From assembly GCA_038501785.1 (NCBI GenBank), contig JBAMJR010000080.1, positions 843,501 to 907,500 of the forward strand: a stretch of DNA of 64,000 bases, written 5' to 3'. Origin of the DNA: Myoxocephalus aenaeus. Its lineage: Eukaryota; Chordata; Actinopteri; Perciformes; Cottidae. Made by a program: the position numbers and the translations under genes. Below are positions 22,506-44,998 of this stretch, one piece after another (position 1 is the stretch's first letter; every line of letters begins with the position of its first letter). The notes under the pieces were generated by a model. That model had not been told where the DNA came from and did no database searches. It worked only from the letters and a program-made list of their open reading frames with translations.

Positions 22506-22775
22506 TGGAAACAAATAGCCGATGTACTCGATTTGCGCAATTTTCCTGCATTAATTTAGTGATACTTAACTAGTTGGATTGTTCTCTTGAAACATCGGAG
22601 AGAATACATGTATATAACCTAATTTGTCCCTTTCATTATATTGTATTTTCACACATGTTGCCAACTACCATTCCATAACCTGATGGGGAGAGAAAGACAC
22701 TCAATACTATTCAGTTGTAGCGATACAAAAACACAACCAGTCTCTTTTAAGACATACATTTTTTTATTCCAAACA
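22506..22775. repeat. Duplicate of the surf1-rpl7a intergenic segment
   Basis: From ggaaacaaatagccgatgta onward this matches the surf1 3' UTR and downstream DNA at 19461-19640, then 20000-20095 (including the aaaacacaaccagtctcttt motif before the poly(A) region). The intervening 19640-20000 has no counterpart here. It marks the tandem-duplication junction between the broken copies and the intact rpl7a. Confidence 0.85.
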
Positions 22776-22777
22776 GT

Positions 22778-25700
22778 TTAACCAAGCTTGGTGGCCAGTT
22801 CCTTGGCCTTTGCCTTCTCCAGCTTAGTGATGCGGGCTGTGGATTTGGGGCCCATGATACCACCTCCCCAGTGACGACGGATCTGGGGAAAAAAAACAAT
22901 GGTTTAAATTGTGCACTTTGTTCTTTTATATGAACAGTCCATTGTATTAACATTAAGGCAATTTGCAGTAAACTCAAATGAACGCTCACCTCCTCATATC
23001 TGTCATTGTAGTTGGTCTTGATGGCTTCCACAAGCTTGGCAAGAGCACCTTTATCCTCACTATGAGAGAACAAAGCCATTTATTACAGTGCTAATAATAT
23101 TACAAGGTGGAGTAATGAGGAATTCAATATACGGTAAACTTTTAACAGGATAGTGTAGATAAATGCATTTACTAAAGTTTAACATGCACATCAGTGACAC
23201 AGGTCACAGGTAAATAATTGTTGGAGTATTGAAGAGTCAAGAAACTGGCTAACTCATGTTACTTTAACAAAGCTCAGTTTATAAACTACTTACGGGTTTG
23301 TCTGTGTGAAGGCAACTGAAGTGCAGGTCTTTCTGTGCACCAGTCTGCCCAGTCTAGCCTTGCCCTTGATGATGCAGTATGGGACGCCCATCTTACGGCA
23401 CAAAGCTGGCAAGAAGACGACGAGCTAGAAAAGCCAAGGAACCAAAGGAGAAATATTAATATTTAATTATCAAATTATTAACTTCCAGTAGTGAAAAAGA
23501 AATGAATCTGATCAAAAACTAATGTTCACAATAAAAGTGACGGTAAAACATTTATTCCCGTGGTCTCTGCTCAGGGTTAAAAAGTGATCAACACAGAGGA
23601 TTCAGTCGAAGAAATTCATACATCATTGCCAGAGACCACTTCCTATACAATGAGGCAAAATCCACCAAAATAATGCATTACAATCTTACCTCAATTGGAT
23701 CCACATCATGGGCAATGATGACCAGCTGGGCTTTCTTGCTCTCCACCAGAGAGGTGACAGTGTTCACACCTGCAGAGAAATGGGAAAGGAAAATCATCGT
23801 CTACCCAGAAAAACATTCCCTGAAAACATCGTATTGATATGTTGGCCAATGCTCAGGGTTAAAAAGCTTTAAACCATCACGGTGTGTTTCAGGTGAAGAA
23901 ATTCTGTCATCATTGCGATAAGGCCAAGTTAGAGACGAGTCAGACTCATTAATCAACTTCAATAAATGATGATTAACATGAGATGTTCAACCCAGTCAGA
24001 CTCAAAGGGTTTTTTAAGTCATCCACAACATGTTACCATCATCTCTACTGTTCTTTGTGACTCACCTGCACGGAGGACAGGAGGCCTCTTGGTCGGGGTG
24101 TCTCCCTTTCCAGCAGCCTTCTGCTCAGCGCGGGCCAGCAGCCTCTGCTTCTTCTCCTGCCTCGTCTCTGGCCGGTACTTGTGGGCCAGCTTGAACAGCT
24201 GTGTGGCTGAGGAGAACAAACAGAATATTAATTAAACTACCCAACAGCAGCTACATGCAGCACGTCCACTACAGCACGACAAGTGGTCAATATATATATT
24301 TATATTTCAAGAAATGCATCAGTGATCTTGGTGGGATGTCAGCACTGCTGCTCAGATAGCAAATATTATTCACATCATCTGCAAAGCCCTCGTGGTTCCA
24401 GTAAGGACCCAACAGCCTTGAATGCTACAGCTTTCCTCACTTACCGGTCTGGCGGTCCAGAGCCTGGGTGAACTGGTTGATTGCTGGGGGAACCTTCAGA
24501 CGCTTGTAGAGGATGGAGCGCTGCCTCTGCAGGCGGATGTAACGCGGCCATTTCACAAAGCGAGTCAAATCACGCTTGGGCTGAATATCCTGGCCTGTGG
24601 GGAAATACAATAAATTAGCATCTGAAACCAAACTTGGGTGTTTTAATTCCGCCCCCTAGCGTGCATCAGCGATCTTGGTGATTAAAGGTTGTCATCAATG
24701 TTGTTAAGATAGCAAATATTCTTTATCATCATCTGCACGGTTACACATTCTCCCAAAATTCCAGCAAATTAAACTTACCGATGCCGAAGTTCTTCGGCCT
24801 CTTCTCGAACAAGGGGTTGACAACCTTTTTGGCCTCATGTTTCCTGGCCACAGAAGGGGCCGGTGCCACCTTCTTCCCCTTAGCCTTCTTTCCCTTAGGC
24901 TGTCAACAAAACATGTTTTACATTAAATAAAGTACACATTATACACAAACTACTTCAACACAAGACTGTTTGAAACCTAATCAATATGGATCTACAGCCA
25001 CGACTCATTAAAAGCATCACAATATGAAACTACAATCAAATGTTGCCCAAGTAAGCTGCAGATTTGTTGTTTATCTAAAATGACCACAAATACTACTTTC
25101 ACTGCTCAAATTCACCATCATGCATGAGTTTTAGCATCCACTGCTTAGCAAACAAACTATTAGCCCACCCAACACTATTTTTGTTCACAATAAATAGTTA
25201 AGCACAGAGTTTGAAGCCCAGTAGTTGAAGCTAATAACAAGTAACTCCCAAAGCAGTACATTGCTCTGAGCTAGACAACTCCGCATGTTGCGGTCTACAC
25301 CGTTAGCATGCTATACAGACTCAAGACCATTAATACTAACGTTACCACTGAAGGGTTATACTTTGAAGCTAGATATTAGTTGGTTTTTTCCAACAACAAA
25401 AAACAGACTAAGCTAACAAAGACACTAAGAACGTGGGCTAAATGTGATCTGTGGATGCCAGCAGTACGTTGCCATTTTAGCAGGAACAAGCAATGCTCGG
25501 GCCTATCAACTGCTACATCGGGTTAAAACACCCGGATACACACCAGTATCTCACATTACAAGTCACGTTTTACCTCAATCAGTCCCAATCACAAATTAAA
25601 TTACGAGGCATGTACTTGCAAGTCACATTCGTGCTGAAAACGCAGAATAAACGTGGAACTGTGCTCCTGAAATCAAGCGTGAGCGCCGAGATTAGCTTTA

Positions 25701-25935
25701 GCTTCTGACGGGGAGTCACGGTGAAAATCCTACCGGCTAACCAAAGGTCCACTTCGCCGAGTTTTACCCCAAAAAGATAAAACATCGACGCGAAATATCG
25801 ACATAATGTATACCGAGAGGCTTCACGTAAGTCATATGTACAGTTTAAAGTGTTTTAAAACGCATACATCAAAGGATGCAGATAGATTCAAAAGCTGAAA
25901 GAATTTCTGAGAAGAATCTGCCATGTACCCACCAT
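22778..25935 (-). CDS. rpl7a: 60S ribosomal protein L7a (eL8), intact gene
   Basis: A large-subunit ribosomal protein and box C/D snoRNA host. Eight exons: 25933-25935 (the ATG only), 24779-24899, 24445-24594, 24066-24206, 23690-23769, 23294-23424, 22990-23059, 22778-22882, giving 266 aa, the same length as human RPL7A. Motifs include PKGKKAKGKK, RPKNFGIGQDIQPKRD, WPRYIRLQRQR, the L7Ae-family stretch KKAQLVVIAHDVDPIE-like block and RLVHRKTCTSVAF. Exon 1 ends with the start codon, as in mammals, followed at once by GTGGGT. The poly(A) signal is at 22763-22768. Introns 2 to 5 each hold one snoRNA. Two broken tandem copies lie just downstream; the gene is convergent with surf1. Confidence 0.96.
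23562..23637 (-). ncRNA. C/D snoRNA, SNORD36-like, rpl7a intron 5
   Basis: Terminal stem GGTCTCTG/CAGAGACC, C box ATGATGT, D' CTGA and D box CTGA are present. An 8-bp deletion relative to the 21725 copy removes the AGCTCATA part, so the D guide is only CTTTTTAACC. Complementarity to 18S falls to about 9-10 bases, close to the lower limit for guiding. Confidence 0.75.
23849..23918 (-). ncRNA. C/D snoRNA, SNORD36-like, rpl7a intron 4
   Basis: C box ATGATGA, D' CTGA, C'-like GTGATGG, D box CTGA and guide AGCTTTTTAACC against 18S rRNA. It lies in the intron between intact exons 4 and 5, so it should be processed from rpl7a pre-mRNA. Confidence 0.85.
24315..24383 (-). ncRNA. C/D snoRNA SNORD24-like, rpl7a intron 3
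   Basis: The minus strand runs TGCAGATGATG to CACTGATGCA with core TTTGCTATCTGAG and CACCAAGATC, matching vertebrate U24, which guides two methylations in 28S rRNA. One base before the D box differs (AC versus GC) from the intron 2 copy. Confidence 0.88.
24662..24737 (-). ncRNA. C/D snoRNA SNORD24-like, rpl7a intron 2
   Basis: The minus strand runs TGCAGATGATGATAA to ACCAAGATCGCTGATGCA, the closest match in the window to the mammalian SNORD24 3' guide. D' reads CTTA, so only the D-box guide looks fully functional. Mammalian SNORD24 is also an RPL7A intron snoRNA. Confidence 0.9.
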
Positions 25936-25957
25936 GTTGGTTCAGGCTGAAAGGAAG
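25927..25957 (-). promoter_or_regulatory. rpl7a: rpl7a 5' TOP first exon and donor
   Basis: On the minus strand the transcript start is predicted at the C of CTTCCTTTCAG (25957), a terminal oligopyrimidine tract that places ribosomal protein mRNAs under mTOR-linked translational control. The 25-nt first exon ends with the ATG (25933-25935) and is followed by the donor GTGGGT (25927-25932). Confidence 0.8.
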
Positions 25958-26139
25958 TCCGAGGGATTCTGGGTAACCTAAATACCGCGAGGCTTCCGTC
26001 GTGGTCACGTGGTTTATGCACCGACCTGAAGTCAGATGTTACCTTTGGTCGCATTATACAGCATTGTAGTTATAAAATTCTGATTCTGACTCAGGATCAG
26101 TGTTGCAATATAATGTCTTTGAACGTCATGTCATATTCA

Positions 26140-26240
26140 AAGGGACTTAGTCGTATCGACTCAGTGGTGGAAGTACATTTACAAAAGTACTCCTCTACAT
26201 TCTAGACGGAATTAATGTACTTTTTACTTCGCAACAATAA
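26140..26240. mobile_element. Fragment of a 'gtacttaagtac'-type teleost repeat
   Basis: The agtggtggaagtacatttac start and following agtactcct/tgtacttttt motifs match a short interspersed family also seen as fragments near 46300-46380 and 48180-48242. The rest of 25960-27150 holds no gene that I can support. Confidence 0.4.
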
Positions 26241-27149
26241 TGACAGTCATATCCATTATTAAACATAGTTTATTAGTATATACTTCACCATGTCATAAAT
26301 CCAGATGGTTAATCATCAATAATGACATCCCAATCCCATTTCAACCTTTTAGCAAAGACCAATGCACATATGTTGGCATCGTTAATAAACATGATTACAT
26401 AGTTGTCTTTTTTAGGTTTAGTTATCAATTGTATTTGCCTGTAATTCTCCCATTTCTACGACTTCTTAAAAAAATGGCCACAAAAAAATATTATTATTAT
26501 TCCCAGGAGTTTTATTGTCTTTAAAAGAGTAAATCCATTTTTGGACCTCTGCTAAAAAGATTTTCTCTAAAACTTTTTAGGACGCTGCTAGTATAGGCTG
26601 CTAACTTCCGGTCCCCATTGAGAGGCTCTATTTATTTTTTTATTCGACAATTGCACATGAACAATATCGTAAATTGTCCTTGAAAATGGCAAAATACATT
26701 TAAATACAGTCAAACTAATAATCCAGAAGGGCAACTCCATTGATGTAATACAATTAAATAAAAAAAGGTCCACTGGAGTGAACGGAAATGACGTGACTCT
26801 CATGAAACGGCTCTGGTTTTGACTAACTGCTAATCTTCTCCGATCGAAAACGGCAGGGCTTCAAATACCTTCGTCTCTAAATGTCGATATATACTTTAAG
26901 CACTGCTACTCTAAGCAAATATCCCCCACAAATCAGACAAGTGACACATGAATTGTAAACGCACTGAGAATATTCAACTGTATTATTAATTTTGTGCCAC
27001 GCTCAACTGTTCTTCCAACCGTTGGAAATCGGGGGCCAATTTAAACGACGTACAATACTACGTCACTTCCGTAAACAGGGATCTTTACCATATATTTGAG
27101 TGGTTTCTACTTGTTTAATTACCCGCATTAGGCACATGACAAATATACA

Positions 27150-27450
27150 AACAATAATAACAACGAAAGCGGGGGTTTATTTATTTATTTTATCGCTGTC
27201 GGCTGCTTTTGTCAGGTCGACGTCTCCGCGTTTCCTCCTCCTCCTCCAGCCCTGCGTCGTGCCGTGCCGGGCCGTGAACGTGAGGGCTGGCTGGGTGGAG
27301 GGGAGTTGTTTGGGGATGGTGGGCTCGGGTATCGCGTCTCTCGGCTCTGCTCCTCGACATCCTGTCCGCGTCCTGTCGCCTGCCCGCATCCAGTTTAATG
27401 GATTGTTTCCAAGAAGAATGATAAATAGCGATTGCCGTCGTGGCATTTGC
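27150..27450 (+). promoter_or_regulatory. usp20: Probable usp20 promoter / CpG-rich first exon region
   Basis: A GC- and CpG-rich island in otherwise AT-rich DNA lies about 400-600 bp upstream of the usp20 start codon. An acceptor (ctctacag at about 27715-27722) precedes the coding exon's 5' UTR, so a non-coding first exon upstream is required and this island is the likely place. The exact start site is not visible. Confidence 0.55.
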
Positions 27451-27780
27451 TTATGTCGGTAAATACGTGGGATTCATAACTGCTGTTGTCATCGCTGCAG
27501 TGAGGAGATTGTCTTTCTTTCTCTCTGAGCTTCCGTTGGTAAACACAAGGCCTTTCAGTCGTTAGACTCCATGGGTAAATGTGGCGGATTTATTGTGAAA
27601 AGATGATCTAAACTCTGACTCATGTGTGCGTTATCAGCCAGAGACGAGGCGCAGATCGTGCGTCTGTGCTGAGATGTTAAAGCTAGCTCTGGCTACAACA
27701 GCTTGGCATCTGTATCTCTACAGCTGTGTTATACTGCCATGTCAAATTAGCAGACGTCCCCCAGAGGAGAGTGAGTAGCT

Positions 27781-38999
<11,219 letters not shown>

Positions 39000-39091
39000 G
39001 ATAAGAGAGGTAGGAATGTATGCTTTTAAAATACCACAACCCCTCAAAAGACCCCACATTCCCACGCACAGACTTTCATACAATCATTTAA

Positions 39092-39443
39092 CCCTCGAAC
39101 ACTAACGTTAAAAATAGTAACACCATCACTAACGTCGGGGTATATTTCACCCGATATAATGTACCTGATAAAAAGGCAAATTGAAAAACAGGCATCATGG
39201 GGGGGGGCCCCTAAAAAAAAAAGGCTGAAAATCGGGTGAAAAATGTGGGAATGGTCAATAAAACATGATTTAAAAATATAAATAATGGAGCTGTGAACTT
39301 GTTCTTTGGTCCACATGTTCCTGGGACATGTGAGTCTTGTCCTGTGAAGGAAAAGTCTCCTTCAATGTTAAAACACATCCGAAATGTTTTCACCCTCTAT
39401 CACTAACGCCGGGTAAAAATCACCCGACGTTAGTGTTCTAGGG
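39092..39443. mobile_element. piggyBac-like MITE in the usp20 3' UTR
   Basis: A 352-bp element with termini ccctcgaacactaacgtt and, inverted, ccctagaacactaacgtcgg, flanked on both sides by TTAA (39088-39091 and 39444-39447). TTAA target duplications with CCCTAGAA-type ends are the piggyBac hallmark. No transposase is encoded. Internal motifs such as cactaacg and cacccgata recur near each end. It lies between the usp20 stop codon and its poly(A) signal, so it should be in the mature 3' UTR. Confidence 0.8.
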
Positions 39444-40307
39444 TTAAATACACTTTTGGGGTAATGTTTGCTCTTTACTGGAAGCCGTGGTCGTGGAGAG
39501 GCTCCACCCACTTTTCTTACGTCAACCACATAAGCTCAGAAATTCCTTCTGGTCAGCCGAGAGGAAGATAGCCGCACATGTGGCCAAGAATAATAGCGGC
39601 AGTCGATTCAGCCAGCAAACAGCTGTAAATCTGATCCAGACCGTCTGAGCTGACGGGCCCATGATTTGTTCTCAACATGTTTTTTTCCTTCCCAGGTCTT
39701 GTGATTCCCCTTTCCACTCCGGCCCTCGCGGGAAGCTGAGGAATTTGCACCTTGGTGAAGAAGCCTCGCCGTGAGCACTTTGTAAATGTAGCAACGCACT
39801 ATTCTGAAGCCGCGTCGCCAGAGCGTGAACCGGTACTTAAATATCACGTCGTTTATTTATTGAATAACTCTGATCCTTAACGTTAAGGTGTGTACAAAAA
39901 AAATAAAAGGTTGTGTCACATCTCTGGAGCTGTTCTTGGTAGCGATGGTTGTTTCAGTGGCTGCTGGAGACTAAACTGCTGAGGAGGAGGACAGAGCCAC
40001 TGGAAGCTACAACCAAAGCTTTCTGTTGTTTGTCTGTTTACATGTCACATAGCAACACGTTCATCGAGTGAGAGATCCTACTCTTGCACCTACAACCTTA
40101 AATACACAGTATAACCCAGCCCTCAGGAATGGAAGTCTACTCTTTTGTTTGATTAAGCCGGTGAAATGATCACATTAATGCACTTTAGGAAAATACCACA
40201 GCTGGTTTGTGTCAAACCACAAAACATGCATGTGTCCCAAAAGACCTTTTTCAGGGGATACATGAAAATATTCAAAATGCATACGACTGCTACTCCTTTC
40301 TAACCCT

Positions 40308-40366
<59 letters not shown>

Positions 40367-40480
40367 CCTTTCACCGACAGGACGAGGTGTCAAACGCACA
40401 ATAACGTCTTTTCTGGGCTCAAAGAAATATTGAGTCCCTCCTGTCCAGCACTATCCATAATCGGGCATACGGGCGTTAAC

Positions 40481-40525
<45 letters not shown>

Positions 40526-42478
40526 TGTCATTTTAAACTGTAAAGACGCAGCAAGTTTCTGAAAAGACAAACTAATGTAATCTATGGAAAGAGTGCAGGA
40601 GTTAAAGCGTAACTTTGGTATTTTTCAATCCCTAATTGACTAATAGGACAATCATGTCTGAAGCTGGTCCAGTGGTGAGTGAGTGCTGCAGACGGCTGTA
40701 ATGAAGTCCGATTGGGCCAAGCCGTCACCATCATTAACGTCCTCTAAAGGTCACGAGATTTGCACACAATTACAAACAGAGCGGATGAAGCAAAAGGTTA
40801 AAACACAACGTTTTATTTCTCTGTAGGGTCCTTTCCATAATGTTTTCAGACCCTTATTATACCAATACTCCTTTCTTGAACATCTGCGTTACCTTTGTCA
40901 AAAGGGTAATCTCGTGCGACACAATATTAGAACTGGCTTTCCTAATAATAGCTTTTAATTGTTCAGAAACGTAACTGTGAATTACCTGACTTCAGTTCTT
41001 TAGAAGAGAGGAATCTAAAAACACCATGACTGCAGTACCTGTTCAAACACAGAGAGGGCAGTATTTCCACCATGAAATAATCTGACTATATCACAAATAA
41101 CAGTATAGGTCATTTATGATTACTATTTCGTTGATCTATATTTTCTTATTTCCCTATACTATATGTATTGTGTGTGTGAAGCTGTTCCCTGCGGTAGGGA
41201 TGTCACACAATGAGCTTTTTGCTTCTACAAATATTTGTGCATATGCCGATTGCCTTTTTGTTGAAGATGCATTTTAAAATTGTAAATATGAATCTTCGCT
41301 AATTGAGACTCCATAGTTTGTTCACTCAAATGATATTCTGCGGTACATTTGGAACAACTCCTCCCACACATTAAGTGATGACTCATAACAGTCCCTTCGT
41401 GTCAAAAAGAGATGGAGCTCTTGTTTTTGTTTTGGATCTGCGATCAAACGGATAAACAAGAGTCTGGTGCAATTAAACAAAACCGCTCTAACGGCTCCAA
41501 ATATTAAAGTCTGGCTGCTATTTGAAGCCATCAAACCTAAACTTAAAACTTAACCTGTATATGCAGTTGATCAGAGCATTTTTTGTCTAATAATTGTACC
41601 TTTGCAGCAGTCAATGAAGGGTAAAAGTGTGAAATCGACTTTGACAAACGGCAGAAAGAGTCGAAGCCGAGCTAAATAAACCACATCCTCTTCTATCTCA
41701 TTGAAGATAAAACACATGCTTTTCTTTTCACTGAAAAGTTCTGCGATATCTTTCAACACGTTATTAGCATTGTGGTAAGAGTGAGCAACACAACACAAGA
41801 TAACTAGAATGTCAAGCGACAAACTTTTCTGTTATATTAATAATAAATACCAATTTCATTTATATTGTTCTATCAAATACAATTAGTATTAGTTCTATCT
41901 AAATAGCAATTTTATTTATCCATGTATCTTAAAGCCTATTTGTGAACTGTAAATTTCAATGCCAAATTAATTTAAATGTAAATAAATTAAAAAAAATTGT
42001 AGCAGCATTTTAGGCATTGCGATCTGAAATATAGTCTAAACATAGCAAATTATAAGCCGAAATGTAAAAAGTATGGCAATGTAGTGATTGACGATCTGCA
42101 ATGCAGTCATCCCACCTGGAATACAGTCGATTCAGATGAAAATCCTCTGTAGCTTCATCACCAAGAACCCTTTCGCGTTATCATTTGATACACTGCCATG
42201 AATATAGATATCAATAATAGCAGCTTTAAGTTTAAAGCTAAGCGATAAAGCCTATAAATCGTCACTGTTTGTCATTTAACGTAAGAACTGAACCTTCTTA
42301 TAGTTTCCCTGGAGATCCTCAAACCTCAGATAGTCCTGAATATCTTTTGACCAGAACCATTAAATACTAAACAAAAGGCAGCCATCGTTAATGCTCTTCC
42401 TTTCACTTGAAATGTTCCTTCTCTGACACATCAAACATCTTCACTTGTTGTCTTTTATTCCAGACTTTGAATAAGTCT

Positions 42479-42518
<40 letters not shown>

Positions 42519-43124
42519 TGACGGTACAGACCGAGGCAGTGCAGCCTGAAGAAACGTTGAGTGGTAATTGCTTTAATATCCCCACCCATGACTTTGTTTG
42601 CTTGTGTTACAGCATGTGCTGTCGCTATGCGTGTGAGATTTCCATTTCACAAGACAACACACACGACATCACGAGCATCGCTGTGGTGAGACAGAGCTCC
42701 TCACGACGGCCTGGATGCGGCACAACGGGATTTCACTGACTCATGTGTTCCCGACATTTTACAGCGTGCGGCCGCTGTGGTGATGATAATTTGGGATGCT
42801 TTGATAAAATGGGACTTCAGTGGTTCAACTCAATTCAATGGGATGTCTTAATGTCTGTATAACTGATGTAATTACTCATGACGGTTAAATGATTAAAACT
42901 CCCTGGTCTTTGATTTGAAGTTTTTATTTTTTTTATTTGCTGTGATATAAATATGAGAAAAATAGCTCGAAGAGAAAATGGAAAAACAGGAACTATTGTG
43001 TTTGGATAATCATTTTAAAACCACACTGATGATTGTTTTTAAGGGGAACGCCAATGGAAATGTCATCAGGGTCAACTCGGCACATTTCTTTTTTCTAACA
43101 GAAAGCTTGCATGGGGTTAGTTAA

Positions 43125-43470
43125 GGTATAGTTTGATATTTTTGGAAATATGCTTTCTTGCTGAGAGTCAGATCAGAAGATATATATCATATTTGTGTGT
43201 TAAATAAGAAGGCTAAGCTAACGGCGGGAGACAATTAGCTTAGCATAAAGACTGTAAACAGGGGGAAACGGTTAGCCTGGTTCTGTTCAAAGGTAAACCT
43301 TATATGTATATATTCTTTTATTTTTGAATGTATAAAAACTTCCTTACTCATTGACACAGCTGTTTCCACCTGCATCCTGTATTTATGCTAAGCTAACAGG
43401 CGGCTAACTCTCGGCAAGAAAGCGAATGAGGGCACTTCCCAAAATGCTCTAAATTAAAAAAAGAAGTGGG
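43125..43470. mobile_element. Teleost 'gctaagcta / aaacaggg' interspersed repeat
   Basis: Contains gaaatatgctttcttgctg, gaaggctaagctaacggc, agcttagcataaagactgta, aacagggggaaac and a second gctaagctaacagg, the order seen in this common fish inverted-repeat family. It has no coding capacity. Confidence 0.6.
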
Positions 43471-43849
43471 CGTTACCTTTACAAGGAGGGTCTCCCTAAA
43501 AGGTGCTGCTCTTATTGCATTAGAGAGGAAATGACAGCACATCTTGTCTGCTGCAAAGATTTTGACAAATCGGTTAAAAATCTGCCTTTCCTAATGGACT
43601 CTTGATGGGTGCTATGCTTAGAAATTAAATAGATAGATACATAAATATGTCCAGATAAATCAGAATATGCATATTTAAAAGTATTACTATTTCCCTTTAT
43701 GTCCATTTTGGTTTCATCACTACTCATCTACGTTCTACGTGTTGTCGACTGAGAAGATATAGCTAAGCGTAAGAGGCCGGGTGTGAGGGTCACCTGTTTT
43801 GATTTGAGAAAGAGGGGGCGACTCTCACGTGAGCAGCTGTGATGTCATC

Positions 43850-44998
43850 TCCAGTCCCGTACGCATGCTGAGCTGCATCCAGGCCAGACCGAGGCGGACC
43901 GAGAGGAACACACACCGGGCCGATGAGGGGAGATGATGCACCTGCCGAGAGCGTTCTGGAAGACAGGAGAGCCGACATGCTGTTCAGGTAGGAGACCACA
44001 TCACAACCCTAAAACATTGGCTTGTTTCTTGCACTGCGTGTCTCATCCGAGCTGGGATACCTACTCATTGCAGGCCATTACAGATGACAATACAATGAGA
44101 ATCCAGGACAGTGTGTGTGTGCGTTCTCTGGGATGGGATGTGTGTGGCCTGTGGCAGCGGACCACCTTTCCATCCTCATCATCAATGTAATTTGCACTCT
44201 TGCTAATGGCTCTTTTTGTGTGTGTGTGCTCCAGCCAGTTTTGCATGATGAAGGTCAGATGATAGATTGAGGAGGGAATGTTGAGATCTGCATTAATGAG
44301 GTGGAATGATTACCAATGATGCATTGACATTTCTGAGCCAAGGGGAAATGAGCTGCATGGATTTCCTTCTCACTCTTGAATATGTTGTCTAAATGCATAA
44401 AGGACATAGATGTTCTTCACATGGAAGCATCGGTGTAGCAGAAAGAACTGCTTGTTGCTACAGCTGTCAGAAGAAACTGGATTCTGCCAGGGTTATATAT
44501 ATATATATATATATTATTAATATTCCAAATTATAAACACAATTTACCTTGGCACATGCACTAGTTACTCTTCTCTAACGGCGCTCACAGCGCTCTGCATG
44601 TTTGCTACACGTCATAAATCAGAGCTCTCGAGGACCACCAACTATTCTTTAAATAATGTTGCTAGTCTCTGACTCTCTTTATGGTCTTGCCAGCTTACTT
44701 GACATGTTTGCAGCGTATGATCTGGCACAAAAATTTTAAGTTTTATGTTGCGAGACGTCAGAAAACATTCTGCTCCAAATCTTCTATGAATCTATTCTGT
44801 CAAATGCAGTTAAATTCAAGGTTTTCTAAAGGGACTTTGGTACTCGGAAACACTACCACTTCTGTCCACCGGGAGCAACAAAACCAACACAAAATGAAAG
44901 TTCAGAGTAACTTTAATAATTTATTTGACTGTATTTATGTTTTAAAAAGTTTTACTCTTATTGTCTTATACCTATTTAATTTAATAAAGAGAGGATAA
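43850..44998 (+). other. Possible lncRNA or orphan first exon
   Basis: A locally GC-rich stretch (43850-43990) with a ctcacgtgagc E-box nearby ends in a candidate donor (caggtaggag, about 43987-43996), and an aataaa lies at about 44984-44989. A 105-codon frame at 44681-44998 has no recognised domain. I cannot connect these into a protein-coding gene. Confidence 0.2.

Larger units (their letters stand above)
21482..22508 (-). pseudogene. rpl7a partial copy, proximal (exons 6, 5, 4, truncated 3)
   Basis: The second broken copy. Exon 6 copy about 21482-21588 is fused at its 3' side to the exon 2 copy and has an internal deletion; exon 5 copy 21863-21942 is intact in frame; exon 4 copy about 22223-22297 is cut to roughly half; exon 3 copy 22377-22508 is truncated after the KR-rich stretch and joins sequence copied from the surf1 3' UTR. 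The SNORD24 that should sit between exons 4 and 3 has been deleted; two SNORD36 copies remain. No RPL7A protein can be made. Confidence 0.92.

Noticed and set aside
22176..22514. 112-aa minus frame over rpl7a exon 3 and 4 copies
   Set aside because: It runs through intron sequence between damaged exon copies and cannot give an RPL7A product.
25869..26054. 61-aa frame over the rpl7a first exon
   Set aside because: The rpl7a first exon is a TOP leader ending in the ATG; this frame is fortuitous.
41322..41822. Two minus-strand frames, possibly transposase remains
   Set aside because: No recognisable catalytic motif, repeat ends or splice context.
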